Shown: in pieces, positions 40,876 through 49,849 of the stretch
Layout: each line of letters begins with the position of its first letter
Position numbering within the stretch: position 1 is the stretch's first letter
DNA from: AAA044-D11 sp009705075
Lineage (GTDB): Bacteria > Actinomycetota > Actinomycetes > Nanopelagicales > Nanopelagicaceae
Direction: 5' to 3'
Length of the DNA: 64,000 nucleotides
NCBI GenBank assembly: GCA_965268675.1
Contig: OZ254179.1
Span: forward strand, 1,302,001 to 1,366,000
Translations under genes and position numbers: made by a program
The notes under the pieces: model-generated
What the model saw: only the letters and a program-made list of their open reading frames with translations
Databases searched by the model: none
What the model was told of the DNA's origin: nothing

Positions 40876-42732
40876 TTAAGCCAGGAATTCAGATTTTGCA
40901 GATTGATACTCCGGTGAATCTGGTGCATATGCCCCAATTCGTTCCGCAATCTTGCGAGCTCCTGCTAAATCACCTGTCTGCTTTAGATCTCGGCCCAACT
41001 GCAACAAGGTAACTTGATTAAATGGGTCAAGTCTCGCTAATTCAATGCGAAGCGGCAGCGCCTTTTCAAATTGCCCTGTCTGTTCATAATAATCAGCCAG
41101 GACATTTCGTGATTCAGTATTGCGCGCATCTTGAGCGATTACTTTTTCAAGTTGCTCAATTCCTTGCGGATACATCTTCGCCTTCAAGAAAGTTATCGCA
41201 GCCAAGTATCTAAATTTTGGTTCTACTGGCTTGCTCTCCAATGGTTTAGTTACAAATTCTGCATATTGAGTCTGCTGCCCAGCCCCTGTTGGGCTCGCAT
41301 ACTTTCCGACATCGTGCTGCGCATGTTCTGCGGTAGCAAAGAGCCCGGAAACAGTTATCGCGATCATAATTAATCCCAAACTCAAAACTAGCCCAAGGAA
41401 AGATGAATTCGATTGCTTCAATACCTGCACTTGTCGCCCACCACTATTGATGATCCTTACATCACTCTCTTTGCTTGAATCAATCGAGAAGGCAACAACA
41501 ATTCCACCCAAAGTCCAACCCCAAATTGCAATTCCGATATTGTCGATAGAGATTATTGATTGTGCAACATAGGTGAGCCAAGCTGCGAAGAAAGTAGTAA
41601 CAACAATCTGCTTTACCCCTGAAGTATTTCTAATCCCCACAACTCCGCGCCATAAAATAAAGGCAATCACTGCAAGATAGGCAAGTAGAACAAAGATTCC
41701 ACCAGTTGATGCAAGTTGAATATAAACATTGTGCGCCGCATTCGAGAAGACTCTGGGTCCTCGGCGAAGCACCTGGGTCGCATCGCGGTACTCAGTAAAA
41801 TAAGCACCATATCGATCTAGGCCAACACCAAACCACGGATGATCTTTAAACATCTCAAATCCTGCGCGCCAATAATCACCGCGATAAGCCACTGAATCTT
41901 TATATAAAAATGTAAGTGGTCCCATTCGTAAAATTCCGGCAAGTGCGGCAAGCCCACCAATAACTCCGAGCCCAAAAAATACCCAACCAATAATCCTGCT
42001 TTTCTGGCTGACCCAAACAACAGTAATTACACCAAGGCCAACTGCAGCAGCCAAGAAACCTTGTAAGGAATTAGAGAAATAAATTGTTACCAGCGAGAGC
42101 GCTGAAACCACAATACCTGACACACGAACAAAGAGTGGAAGCTCTGCTGTGAGCGCAGCCCCAAAAAGTGCTACTGAAAAAATAGCCATAATCGCAGCGG
42201 CAAAGTTAGGGTTTCCTACAGTTGAAAGTACTGAGTTATATGGGTTATTCCATCTAATGAAATCCATACCAAAGTGCTGCAATAGCCCATAGCCAACCAC
42301 TGCAATTGCAATTCCGAAGACCCAATAAGTAATCCGCTTGTAATCTGTGAGCTTGACCTCAAGAACTGAAATCACAAAGAAGACAACTAAAAAGAGATAT
42401 GTCAAGAAGCCTGTGCGCCTCTGATACTCACCAAAGAAGCCGATGTACTTAAAATCGGTATTCATGAGCGCAAGAAAATTAGTCAAAATAAATACCAGAG
42501 CCAGAATCAGAGCAATCTGCTTGACTCCTTTTAAGCCACCAGATCTAAATGTGGAGTATGAATTACCGATAACCTGACCAAGCAACCAAGCCCCAAAAAT
42601 TATGAGCGCCCACTGCTTCGGTGAATTAATTGGGTCATGGGATCCGATATCGAAGATCAGAGTCACTGCGGCCAAGCCTGCAAGAATCCAATTAACCGTC
42701 GGCGCCTTCATCGTGCTCTGTTTTTTTGCCAT
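40876..42732 (-). CDS. O-antigen-ligase-like membrane protein with C-terminal TPR
   Basis: 618 residues: about ten membrane helices (roughly 10-450) with the large periplasmic-type loop and the Wzy_C motif RRGPRVFSNAAHNVYIQLAS, then a soluble tail (about 490-618) with tetratricopeptide-like helices (LAAITFLKAKMYPQGIEQLE; NVLADYYEQTGQFEKALPL). This architecture is that of the PglL/WaaL/Wzy group, which polymerise or transfer a lipid-linked glycan. The start is the ATG at 42732; a 15-base longer TTG start exists. Divergent from the GT2 gene with 30 bases between. Confidence 0.85.
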   Translation of the reverse strand: MAKKQSTMKAPTVNWILAGLAAVTLIFDIGSHDPINSPKQWALIIFGAWLLGQVIGNSYSTFRSGGLKGVKQIALILALVFILTNFLALMNTDFKYIGFFGEYQRRTGFLTYLFLVVFFVISVLEVKLTDYKRITYWVFGIAIAVVGYGLLQHFGMDFIRWNNPYNSVLSTVGNPNFAAAIMAIFSVALFGAALTAELPLFVRVSGIVVSALSLVTIYFSNSLQGFLAAAVGLGVITVVWVSQKSRIIGWVFFGLGVIGGLAALAGILRMGPLTFLYKDSVAYRGDYWRAGFEMFKDHPWFGVGLDRYGAYFTEYRDATQVLRRGPRVFSNAAHNVYIQLASTGGIFVLLAYLAVIAFILWRGVVGIRNTSGVKQIVVTTFFAAWLTYVAQSIISIDNIGIAIWGWTLGGIVVAFSIDSSKESDVRIINSGGRQVQVLKQSNSSFLGLVLSLGLIMIAITVSGLFATAEHAQHDVGKYASPTGAGQQTQYAEFVTKPLESKPVEPKFRYLAAITFLKAKMYPQGIEQLEKVIAQDARNTESRNVLADYYEQTGQFEKALPLRIELARLDPFNQVTLLQLGRDLKQTGDLAGARKIAERIGAYAPDSPEYQSAKSEFLA

Positions 42733-42750
42733 ATTCAATAATATCAATAT

Positions 42751-42756
42751 TAGTAT
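42751..42756 (+). promoter_or_regulatory. -10 element of the GT2 gene
   Basis: TAGTAT, six bases before the ATG at 42763. Confidence 0.4.
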
Positions 42757-42762
42757 TCGACA

Positions 42763-43725
42763 ATGGGATTACAGGGCGACAAACTTCAAGTTATAGAAGG
42801 CGCCCCTTCAATCGATGTTTTATTAGCCACCTACAATGGCGCAGAATTCCTGCCAGAGTTATTGGATTCCCTTATCGCCCAAACTAATGTGAATATTTCA
42901 CTAATTGTTAGCGACGACGGCTCCACAGATCAGACGCTAGAAATTATTCAACGATATTCAAGCCACTTCCTAGAGTTCAAACTCGTCACCGGCCCTAAAA
43001 AGGGCCCAGCAAAAAACTTCTTTAGCCTGCTAAAACTTTCAACCAAAGAGTATGCAGCCCTTGTAGACCAAGATGACATCTGGGACCCAAACCATCTCAT
43101 TAATTCAATTAAGCGAGTTAAGGAAAACCCAAACACCCCCGCACTCTCATACTCGGCGCTTCGTGAGATGGATAACCGAACAGGAACAATCACAAGAATT
43201 TGGCCAGAGAAGAATTACATAAAAGATCTAAACTCAATCATCCTCAATAGCGTTGCTCGCGGCTGCACAATAGTTTTAAACAGAAAAGCGATAGAACTCA
43301 TCAACACCAAAACTCCACAAAACGAGGCGATGCACGACTGGTGGATTCTCCTAGTCATTGCAACCCACGGCACCGTCAAATTCGGCCCGGCACCCGAAAT
43401 CACCTACCGACTTCACGAGAACAATCAAATCGGCATTCCGAACATAACAGGAAGAGTTATGTCGTATGCAAAGACTTTAAAGCACCTTAAAACTGGAAAG
43501 TGGGCGCCTTATGGCCAAGCCCTAGAACTCTCCAGACTTTACGGAGAAACAATGAAAGCGAAAGATCAATTAGATCTCAAGCTATTTCTCGACCAATTAA
43601 AATCAACACCCAGAAACTTCAAATACATCTTCAGTAGAAAAACCTTTAGAAACACAATCCGCGAAGAGTTAAGTCTTCGAGTCATATTTATCTTGGCTCC
43701 ACTCATGACCCGCAACTGGAAATAA
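42763..43725 (+). CDS. GT2-family glycosyltransferase (rhamnosyltransferase-like)
   Basis: 320 residues of GT-A fold. The N-terminal nucleotide-binding part has IDVLLATYNGAEFLPELLDS and SDDGSTDQTLEII, the donor motif DXD-like is DQDDIW (about 104-109), and EAMHDWWILLVIATHG further on is a hallmark of dTDP-rhamnose transferases of this family (HDWW). The C-terminal helices are hydrophilic with no membrane anchor. Divergently placed against the O-antigen-ligase-like gene, it belongs to the same surface glycan cluster. A terminator follows its stop. Confidence 0.87.
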   Translation: MGLQGDKLQVIEGAPSIDVLLATYNGAEFLPELLDSLIAQTNVNISLIVSDDGSTDQTLEIIQRYSSHFLEFKLVTGPKKGPAKNFFSLLKLSTKEYAALVDQDDIWDPNHLINSIKRVKENPNTPALSYSALREMDNRTGTITRIWPEKNYIKDLNSIILNSVARGCTIVLNRKAIELINTKTPQNEAMHDWWILLVIATHGTVKFGPAPEITYRLHENNQIGIPNITGRVMSYAKTLKHLKTGKWAPYGQALELSRLYGETMKAKDQLDLKLFLDQLKSTPRNFKYIFSRKTFRNTIREELSLRVIFILAPLMTRNWK

Positions 43726-43738
43726 TTCTTAGAAAGCC

Positions 43739-43774
43739 AGAAGCCCGGCTCCTCTTTCGAGGGGCCGGGCTTCT
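43739..43774. terminator. Bidirectional terminator hairpin
   Basis: A 14-base-pair stem (AGAAGCCCGGCTCC with GGGGCCGGGCTTCT, one wobble) around an eight-base loop. It stands between the convergent ends of the GT2 gene and the S-layer-like gene and can serve both, with U-rich stretches on either side being short. Confidence 0.75.
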
Positions 43775-43816
43775 GTAGTGCTTAGATCAACTCCGAAGAG
43801 TTAATTTAGGCTCTAT

Positions 43817-45652
43817 TTACTTCTTTAGCTTTGCAACTGCTGCAGTTAGCTTCTTAACGCTTGCGATAAGAGACTTAACTTGCTTAGCAAGAGCTGTTAC
43901 AGCAGCAAGTGCATCAGATGCAGCTTGTGTTGCATTTTGTGCTTCGTCGTATGCATTGTTAGCAGCATCTGTTGCAGCGTTAGCTGCATCTTGTGCTAGC
44001 GCAGCAGCGTCAACAGCAGCAGATGTTACTGATGCAGTTGCAGTTACTGTTGTGCCACGAAGAGCTGCAGCTAGATCTGCACCAGTTCCAAGAACACCTG
44101 TGAATGTTAGGTCTCCTGGAGTTGTTGGTGAGAAGAAGCTATATGTAGCTACGCCTGATGTTGTTGTGATTGTGTTACCAACTGTTACAGCACCAGTGTT
44201 GTTAGCATTAAGTACCAATACATTTGACTCAATTGGTGTCAAGGCATTGTCGTTGACTAAGTAAGCACCGTCTCCAACAGGATTTCCATCTGAATCTTTC
44301 AGAGTGAAAGTAAGCTTTCCTGCTTCGCCAGTTGCATATGAAGATGAGCTCAGAGCCATTGTCAATGATGCAGCTGAAGCACCAGTTACTTGGGTATCTG
44401 CGGTAGCTGTAATTGTTGGAGCAGTAAGAGAATTAGTAACAGTTAGCGTTACCTTTCCTTTGGTAAGTGCATTGATTGTTGATGTGTATGTACCTAGTGC
44501 AGCCCATTGAGCAAGGTTGCAAGCTATACCGCCAGCTGCAATTGTGCTTGGAGCTGGAACGTTAACTGTTGCTACTGATGTAGCTGAAGACTTAACGTTC
44601 AAAGCTGCAGCTGGAACTACTGATCCAAGTGAGTCTTTTGCTGTTATCTTCACTACGCTAGCAGCGGCATTGCCAACCTTAACGTGTGCACTTGTTACAG
44701 ATGTTGCGTATGAAGCAACTGCTCCATAGAAGTTGATCTTGAATGTATCTGTTGCAACGCCATTAACGCTGATAGTTACATTCGCTACACCGGCACGGCC
44801 ATCAGCAAATACCTTGAATACAGGGCTATTTGCTGAAGCAGCAGCTAGAGCTTGGTAAGGAGCAACTGGAAGGTTGCCATTTGCTGTTGAAAGTGTTCCA
44901 ACACCAGAGATCACTGCAGTAACTGCCTTTGTGCCAGCTACCAATGAAGCTCCTGTCGCATCTTGCTGATCAACAGTGATCCATGCAACTGGGCTGGTTA
45001 GATCTGATGCAGCAGCAGTGATTGACATGTTGCCATCTGTATCTGTGTAAGCAAAAGTACCTGCACCTGTTGCGTCAGCAGCAAGTGTGTTACTTGTGCT
45101 TGAGTAAACGCTTCCGACTGGAGAAGCAATTACGTTGATTGTAACTACTTCAGCAGCAGCTGATGCTAGGAGACCGTTTGTACGTACCCAGTATGAAACA
45201 GTTTGAGTTCCGATTACTGGAGTTGAAATAACGATATCTGTTGTTGTGTTTGCTGCAACTACTGTTGAAGCACCACCTGTTGCAATTGTTCCACCAGAAA
45301 GAATTGCTCCGCTAGATACAGTGATTACATAATCAGTTGCAGCTACGTTTGGAGCAACAACACGAACTGTAACGTTGTTGAATGCGCCAGCGATACCTGT
45401 AACTGTAGGTGAACCTTGTGTAGCAAGATTACACTTTTGGTATGTATCAACTGCTGATGGGTTAGCATCACCAGCAATCATGTTGTAACCGGTATAGCCG
45501 TAAATTGCAGTGTTACCGTAGTAAGCACTTGCAGGCGTGTTATCGCAGTTTACGATTGCAGCAGCATTAGCTGACACGGCAGAGAATCCACCGATGGTCA
45601 ACGCAGCAGCAGCAACAAGCGCAATACGCTTAATTGTTGTCTTTGTAGACAT
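43817..45652 (-). CDS. Secreted S-layer-like surface protein with C-terminal coiled coil
   Basis: 611 residues. Signal peptide MSTKTTIKRIALVAAAALTI and following residues to ANAA (cut near 31). The mature part is Ala/Thr/Val/Ser-rich with repeated Ig-like beta modules (VKITAKDSLGSVVPAAALNV; LTFTLKDSDGNPVGDGAYLV) and no enzyme motif. The last 65 residues are a long Ala-rich helix with heptads (LAKQVKSLIASVKKLTAAVA), suited to oligomerisation or wall binding. The start at 45652 follows AAAGGA nine bases upstream; an in-frame start 153 bases earlier runs into the sigma factor gene. High codon bias and composition suggest an abundant surface protein; that is inference. Confidence 0.8.
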   Translation of the reverse strand: MSTKTTIKRIALVAAAALTIGGFSAVSANAAAIVNCDNTPASAYYGNTAIYGYTGYNMIAGDANPSAVDTYQKCNLATQGSPTVTGIAGAFNNVTVRVVAPNVAATDYVITVSSGAILSGGTIATGGASTVVAANTTTDIVISTPVIGTQTVSYWVRTNGLLASAAAEVVTINVIASPVGSVYSSTSNTLAADATGAGTFAYTDTDGNMSITAAASDLTSPVAWITVDQQDATGASLVAGTKAVTAVISGVGTLSTANGNLPVAPYQALAAASANSPVFKVFADGRAGVANVTISVNGVATDTFKINFYGAVASYATSVTSAHVKVGNAAASVVKITAKDSLGSVVPAAALNVKSSATSVATVNVPAPSTIAAGGIACNLAQWAALGTYTSTINALTKGKVTLTVTNSLTAPTITATADTQVTGASAASLTMALSSSSYATGEAGKLTFTLKDSDGNPVGDGAYLVNDNALTPIESNVLVLNANNTGAVTVGNTITTTSGVATYSFFSPTTPGDLTFTGVLGTGADLAAALRGTTVTATASVTSAAVDAAALAQDAANAATDAANNAYDEAQNATQAASDALAAVTALAKQVKSLIASVKKLTAAVAKLKK

Positions 45653-45671
45653 TTGTTTCCTTTCGATTGTC

Positions 45672-45694
45672 GAGGACTGGACTATCCAGTTCTC
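45672..45694 (-). promoter_or_regulatory. Hairpin in the 5' leader of the S-layer-like gene
   Basis: GAGAACTGG and CCAGTCCTC pair with one mismatch around ATAGT, about 20 bases before the ATG and just upstream of the ribosome site. Leader hairpins of this sort often stabilise abundant messages. Confidence 0.4.
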
Positions 45695-45779
45695 GGCTTT
45701 GAGATGAGTCGCACGTGCTGACGCATCTCTTTTCTGATGCAGTATCCGGACTGCAGCAGAAACCTTTTTTGTTACTCCA

Positions 45780-47171
45780 TTAGGCCACATAGATAGCCTG
45801 CCCAAGGACTTGAGTCTTACCTGGGTTTAGTAGGAGAACGGTTGTGATCTGAGAAGGGGCGGACTTACTGTCAACGCCACGACTCGCTGGGATAATTGTA
45901 TCTGAGCCTGAGGTCTTACCCACGCTTATAACGGCGGTTAGAAGGTAATTTCCATCAGAATTACGCTCAAAAATAGAAGAAATGTTGGTTACCTTGAGGC
46001 CGACCCAGTTGCCATCCATGGTGATTGAGGCATCGGCATCATATGAAGTTCCGCTGCCGCCCACGATGATGTCCTGAGAGAGAAGGATGTTGATCGCGTT
46101 GTCATCGGTGGTCATTGTGTTGCTGCGAAGGAGTAGGCCTTCGTTGGTCAAAGTTGGGACTGATTTAGAGACGTTGATTGTTCCGTTTTGGCCAGCAGCA
46201 TTTGCAACTGTGAAGCCTGTTGGAACTCCATTTGCATCAAGGCCTTCGAAGGTAAGTTTCTTAGTTGAAGATTTGATGTCGATGCTCTTGCCGCTTGTTG
46301 CAGGTACGGCTGGCTTTGTCTCTGTTGAAGACTTTGTCTCAGCTGGAGTTGGCTCTGAAGATGGCGCAGCAGACTTTGTGGTTGCTGGAACTTCTTGAGT
46401 TGTGGTTGCTGAGGTGACGATTGAAGCTACATTGTCTTGGCCGATAACTGAGTTGAAGCCAAGGAATGCAACAAGAACGATAAGTAGTGAGAGTGCAACC
46501 TTTGAAGATTTCTTCGCAAGTTCTGCAGCCTTCTTGTATTGAGTTGAAAGAGCTTCGAGAGCAGTTGTTCCGGTTGCTTCATCGATAACCCATTCGGTAA
46601 GAACGCGAACAAGTGAGGTGCGAGCGCGGCCAACAACGTGGCGAACATTCTCTGGCTTTGTGCCAAGTGCCTTTGCGATCTCTTCGGTAGAGCGGCCTTC
46701 CATTTCCCACATAACAAGTGCGGTGCGTTGGTCGGCTGAAAGTCGTGAAAGTGCTTCGCGGATGATTGATGCATCTTCGGCGGCGGCAAGGGTTTCATCA
46801 AATGGGATGTGTGCTTCTGCTGAAATTTCTGAAAGGCGCTCTTGTGATGTTTCAGAATCAATCGCTACCAAGTTTGGACGTGATCCAGTTGCGCGAATTT
46901 GGTTTAAGCAGAGGTTGTTTACTGTGGTGCGAAGGTATGCAAGTGCGCGATCAGCAGTGTCTAATTCAGGAGCAGCAAGGATGAACTTGAGGAAAGCCTC
47001 TTGAACGATTTCAGCAGCATCGGCTTCAGAACGCAGAATACGGCGAGCTTGACCGATAAGTGATGAGCGATTTTCTGCATATAGCGCGGAGAGATCGGCA
47101 ACAGACCAATCAGAGACGGTTGCTGGTGTAGCGGCAACGCCTTCTGTGGTGTTCTTCTTGCGAAGTGCCAT
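45780..47171 (-). CDS. ECF sigma factor fused to a membrane helix and an extracellular domain
   Basis: 463 residues. Residues about 25-95 are sigma-70 region 2 (LYAENRSSLIGQARRILRSE; AAEIVQEAFLKFI; ALAYLRTTVNNLCLNQ) and about 140-200 region 4 (LSRLSADQRTALVMWEMEG; STEEIAKALGTKPENVRHVV). A single membrane helix follows at about 222-243 (VALSLLIVLVAFLGFNSVIG), then a Ser/Thr/Pro/Glu-rich linker and a beta-rich domain of about 150 residues outside the membrane. A membrane-held sigma factor would have to be cut or pulled free to act. AGGAGA-like site GGAGATT precedes the ATG. It lies between surface-protein genes on the same strand. Confidence 0.88.
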   Translation of the reverse strand: MALRKKNTTEGVAATPATVSDWSVADLSALYAENRSSLIGQARRILRSEADAAEIVQEAFLKFILAAPELDTADRALAYLRTTVNNLCLNQIRATGSRPNLVAIDSETSQERLSEISAEAHIPFDETLAAAEDASIIREALSRLSADQRTALVMWEMEGRSTEEIAKALGTKPENVRHVVGRARTSLVRVLTEWVIDEATGTTALEALSTQYKKAAELAKKSSKVALSLLIVLVAFLGFNSVIGQDNVASIVTSATTTQEVPATTKSAAPSSEPTPAETKSSTETKPAVPATSGKSIDIKSSTKKLTFEGLDANGVPTGFTVANAAGQNGTINVSKSVPTLTNEGLLLRSNTMTTDDNAINILLSQDIIVGGSGTSYDADASITMDGNWVGLKVTNISSIFERNSDGNYLLTAVISVGKTSGSDTIIPASRGVDSKSAPSQITTVLLLNPGKTQVLGQAIYVA

Positions 47172-47217
47172 TTGGGTTAATCTCCGGATTTCTTACTCGA
47201 GTGGCCATTGCTGGCCG

Positions 47218-47258
47218 GTCTTGCAGATGACAACGTCTTGCCCTCTACTATGTAAGAC
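47218..47258. promoter_or_regulatory. Triple GTCTTGC-type motif upstream of the sigma factor gene
   Basis: GTCTTGC at 47218 and 47235 and the inverted GTAAGAC at 47252 have starts exactly 17 bases apart, within the 172-base gap upstream of the sigma factor start. It could be an operator or part of an autoregulated promoter. Confidence 0.35.
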
Positions 47259-47343
47259 ACCTCTGGGGCCTAAATGTTGCCCCCATTTGGTAAGAATTTA
47301 GAGATATTTTCCTGGGATTTTGGGGTTGAGCGTGAAATCGGGG

Positions 47344-49785
47344 TTATTTCTCCTCAACCCAGTAGATATTGACTTGGGCGGTATTGGCATAGTTCGTGCC
47401 CACCTTGCCCACGACCGAGCCCTTGAGCTTGTACTTGCCAAAGAGGCCATAGGCCTTCATGTAAGCGGCAATTGCCCTGGCTCTGGCCAGCGAAGCCGTC
47501 TTTTCCGCGGCCGAAGACCTTGTGGACTTGATATATCCGGTTACTTCAATTCGAACGCTGGTGATGTTATCTGAGACCTTGAGCAATTTAGCCGTGATCT
47601 GCTTCTTGGCGATTGGAGAGAGAGTCGATGAGAGCGGGGCGAAGGAGACGCGAAGCTTTAATTGAGGGGCCACAGTTGGGGTCGGTGTTGGGGTTGGGGT
47701 GGCTGAAGGTGTTGGGGTTGGAGTCGGAGTCGGCGTTGGGGTTGGAGTCGGAGTCGGGGTGGCTGTTGGGATTACCGCAGCACTTGCTGGTGAAGAGGCA
47801 GAGATTCCACCGCTGTTGGTCGCCTTGGCGGTAAATGTGTATGAAGTTCCATTAACCAAATTTGTCACAATGCAGAAACCTGAGGCACCTGTAATTGTGC
47901 AGGTCCGTGAGGAAGGTGAAGAAACGACAGTGAATGAAGTTGCAGTTCCGGTTGAAAGCGGAGCAACAGTAACTTTTACCTCTTTGTTGCCAGCAACAAC
48001 TGTTGGAGCCGGTGGTGCAACTGGTACACCTGTTGGGGTAACAGCGGCGCTCTGAGCAGATGTTGAAGAGCTTCCAATAGTGTTTGTGGCAACGGCAGTG
48101 AAGGTATAAGAAGTTCCGTTAACTAAGTTGTTTACAACGCAGGAAGTTTGTGGCGAATTAATTGTGCAGGAGAAATTTCCTGGATTCGAGCGAACCGTGT
48201 AACTAGTAGGTGATCCACCTGTGGTTGGTGCGACGATTGTGACTGTTGCTCTTCCATCGCCAACAACAACCGAAGGGGTTCCTGGAGTACCTGGGGCTGC
48301 AGCAGCGCCGATAGTTGTAGCAAGTGAAGCGATTGATCCTGCTGAAGAACCTGTTGCGTTTGCTGCGTAAGCAGTGAAGGTATATGCGGTGCCATTACTT
48401 AGGCCCGTAATTGTGCAGTAACCACCGGAGACAAAGATCTGGCAACTTCCGCCGCCGCCGCTGGCAAGAACGGTAAATGATGTTGGAGTTCCACCAAGAC
48501 CGCTGTCGTAAACCGTAATCGTTGCTTGTCTATCACCAGCGGTAACAAGTGGTCGAGTTGGCGCGGCAGGCACTAGGGCTGCACCCTTAGTTAGGTTAAC
48601 TGTGTAAGTTTTTGTTGTTGTTCCATCTTGAGCTGTGACGGTAATAGTTATCACATTCAAACCAAGAGTCGGAACAAAATATTTAGCAATTCCAGCTGCA
48701 GCCGTTGGGGTTATTGCTCCATCCGCACCAATAACAGATATCGCAACAGTTGCATTAGCCTGATTTACAATTGGTGTAATTAGAACTGAGGTGACTGTAT
48801 TTAGCACTGAGGTGGAGTACGACGTTGTTCCTGAAGCAAAGACAGGCGAGAGAGTGCCTGAACCAACTGTTAAACCCGAGAGCGTTGCATCAGAAGATGG
48901 GGCAGTCACAGTAACTGTGTAGGTATCCAGCGAACTATCTTGAGCGGTAACTACGTAGGTGACTGGTGACGTGAAATTTTGTGCGACTCCGGTATTTGGA
49001 GAGACTGTTGCATTGGGCGAGAGGGTAATGGTTGGGACGAGCGCGGTAAGAGAAGTACCGAACGGAACAACTACGGCAATATTTTTTCCGGTGATCACGC
49101 CTGTAGCTGCAGGTGAGCTAAAGGAGAATCCAGTTATTGCCTTTGCGGAAGAGCCCGCAGCTATATTGACTGTAACAACGTAATCAACATAAGTTGAATC
49201 TTCGGCAGTAACTCTGTACGTAACTGGCGTAGTGAAATTTTGTGCGACTCCGGTATTTGGAGAGACGGTTGCAAGTGGAGAAATACTTATGTTGGGAGTA
49301 AGTGCAGTAACGCTGGTACCAAATGGAACGGTTACGGCAATTGTTTTTGCGCCCTCGTTAATTACACCGGTGGCCGCTGGTGACGCAAAAGAGAATGCAC
49401 TGATCGCTTTGGCCGTAGATGCTGGCGTTACTATGACAGAAACGATGTAATCCTGAGTAGTTAAGTCTTCCGCAGTCACTGTGTAAGTAACTGGTGCTGT
49501 GAAATTCTGAGCAACAGCCGTGTTTGGTGAAACGGTTGCAGATTCTGAAATCAGGACTGTGGGAACTAGCGCCGTGACATCGGTACCAAATGGCACTGTA
49601 ACTGAGATTGTTTTTGCACCTTCATTGATTATGCCTGTTGCTGCCGGTGAAGTGAAAGAGAATGCTGTGATCGCCTTGGAGGCAGACAATGCCGAGGCGC
49701 TCTGTTGAGATGAAATGCCTAGAAGTGCGGTGACCAACAATAGGAATGTTGAGAGGCTGGCAGTGGCGCGATTTTTGGCTTTCAT
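47344..49785 (-). CDS. Large secreted surface protein: DUF5018-like, cadherin-like and FN3 repeats, OmpA-like C-terminus
   Basis: 813 residues. A signal peptide (about 1-33) is followed by three 87-residue repeats (KAITAFSFTSPAATGIINEG and relatives, about 36-290), a cadherin-like beta sandwich (about 300-400), three fibronectin-III-like modules (about 405-680, each with NGTAYTFTAYA or NGTSYTFTA), a Thr-Pro linker of about 30 residues, and an OmpA-like domain (about 715-813: VTGYIKSTRSSAAEKTASLA RARAIAAYM). OmpA-like domains bind peptidoglycan, so the protein is probably wall-attached with a stalk of adhesive modules. AAGGAG precedes the ATG. No paired Cys at the end, unlike its two neighbours. 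Confidence 0.82.
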   Translation of the reverse strand: MKAKNRATASLSTFLLLVTALLGISSQQSASALSASKAITAFSFTSPAATGIINEGAKTISVTVPFGTDVTALVPTVLISESATVSPNTAVAQNFTAPVTYTVTAEDLTTQDYIVSVIVTPASTAKAISAFSFASPAATGVINEGAKTIAVTVPFGTSVTALTPNISISPLATVSPNTGVAQNFTTPVTYRVTAEDSTYVDYVVTVNIAAGSSAKAITGFSFSSPAATGVITGKNIAVVVPFGTSLTALVPTITLSPNATVSPNTGVAQNFTSPVTYVVTAQDSSLDTYTVTVTAPSSDATLSGLTVGSGTLSPVFASGTTSYSTSVLNTVTSVLITPIVNQANATVAISVIGADGAITPTAAAGIAKYFVPTLGLNVITITVTAQDGTTTKTYTVNLTKGAALVPAAPTRPLVTAGDRQATITVYDSGLGGTPTSFTVLASGGGGSCQIFVSGGYCTITGLSNGTAYTFTAYAANATGSSAGSIASLATTIGAAAAPGTPGTPSVVVGDGRATVTIVAPTTGGSPTSYTVRSNPGNFSCTINSPQTSCVVNNLVNGTSYTFTAVATNTIGSSSTSAQSAAVTPTGVPVAPPAPTVVAGNKEVKVTVAPLSTGTATSFTVVSSPSSRTCTITGASGFCIVTNLVNGTSYTFTAKATNSGGISASSPASAAVIPTATPTPTPTPTPTPTPTPTPSATPTPTPTPTVAPQLKLRVSFAPLSSTLSPIAKKQITAKLLKVSDNITSVRIEVTGYIKSTRSSAAEKTASLARARAIAAYMKAYGLFGKYKLKGSVVGKVGTNYANTAQVNIYWVEEK
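48971..49266 (-). repeat. Internal DNA repeats in the 813-residue surface protein gene
   Basis: The 35-base stretch starting GTGAAATTTTGTGCGACTCC occurs identically at 48971-49005 and 49232-49266, 261 bases apart, i.e. 87 codons. A third, more diverged copy lies near 49499. The nucleotide identity implies recent duplication or gene conversion of the repeat. Confidence 0.75.
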
Positions 49786-49849
49786 TTAGTTCTCCTTCAA
49801 GATATTCAAGTTAAATCAGGGAAGTCTTTCAGCGCTTGATGGATAAAGA

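Noticed and set aside
45653..45805. N-terminal extension of the S-layer-like protein
   Set aside because: The extra 51 residues would precede a perfect signal peptide with its own ribosome site and would run into the sigma factor gene.
47676..47775. Possible CRISPR or tandem array
   Set aside because: The repeated GTTGGGGT/GGAGTCGG pattern is the coding sequence of the Thr-Pro linker; no spacer structure. No CRISPR array was seen anywhere in the window.
47699..48055. Forward-strand frame rich in Gly-Val repeats
   Set aside because: It is the complement of the Thr-Pro linker and FN3 region of the 813-residue protein; no ribosome site or family.
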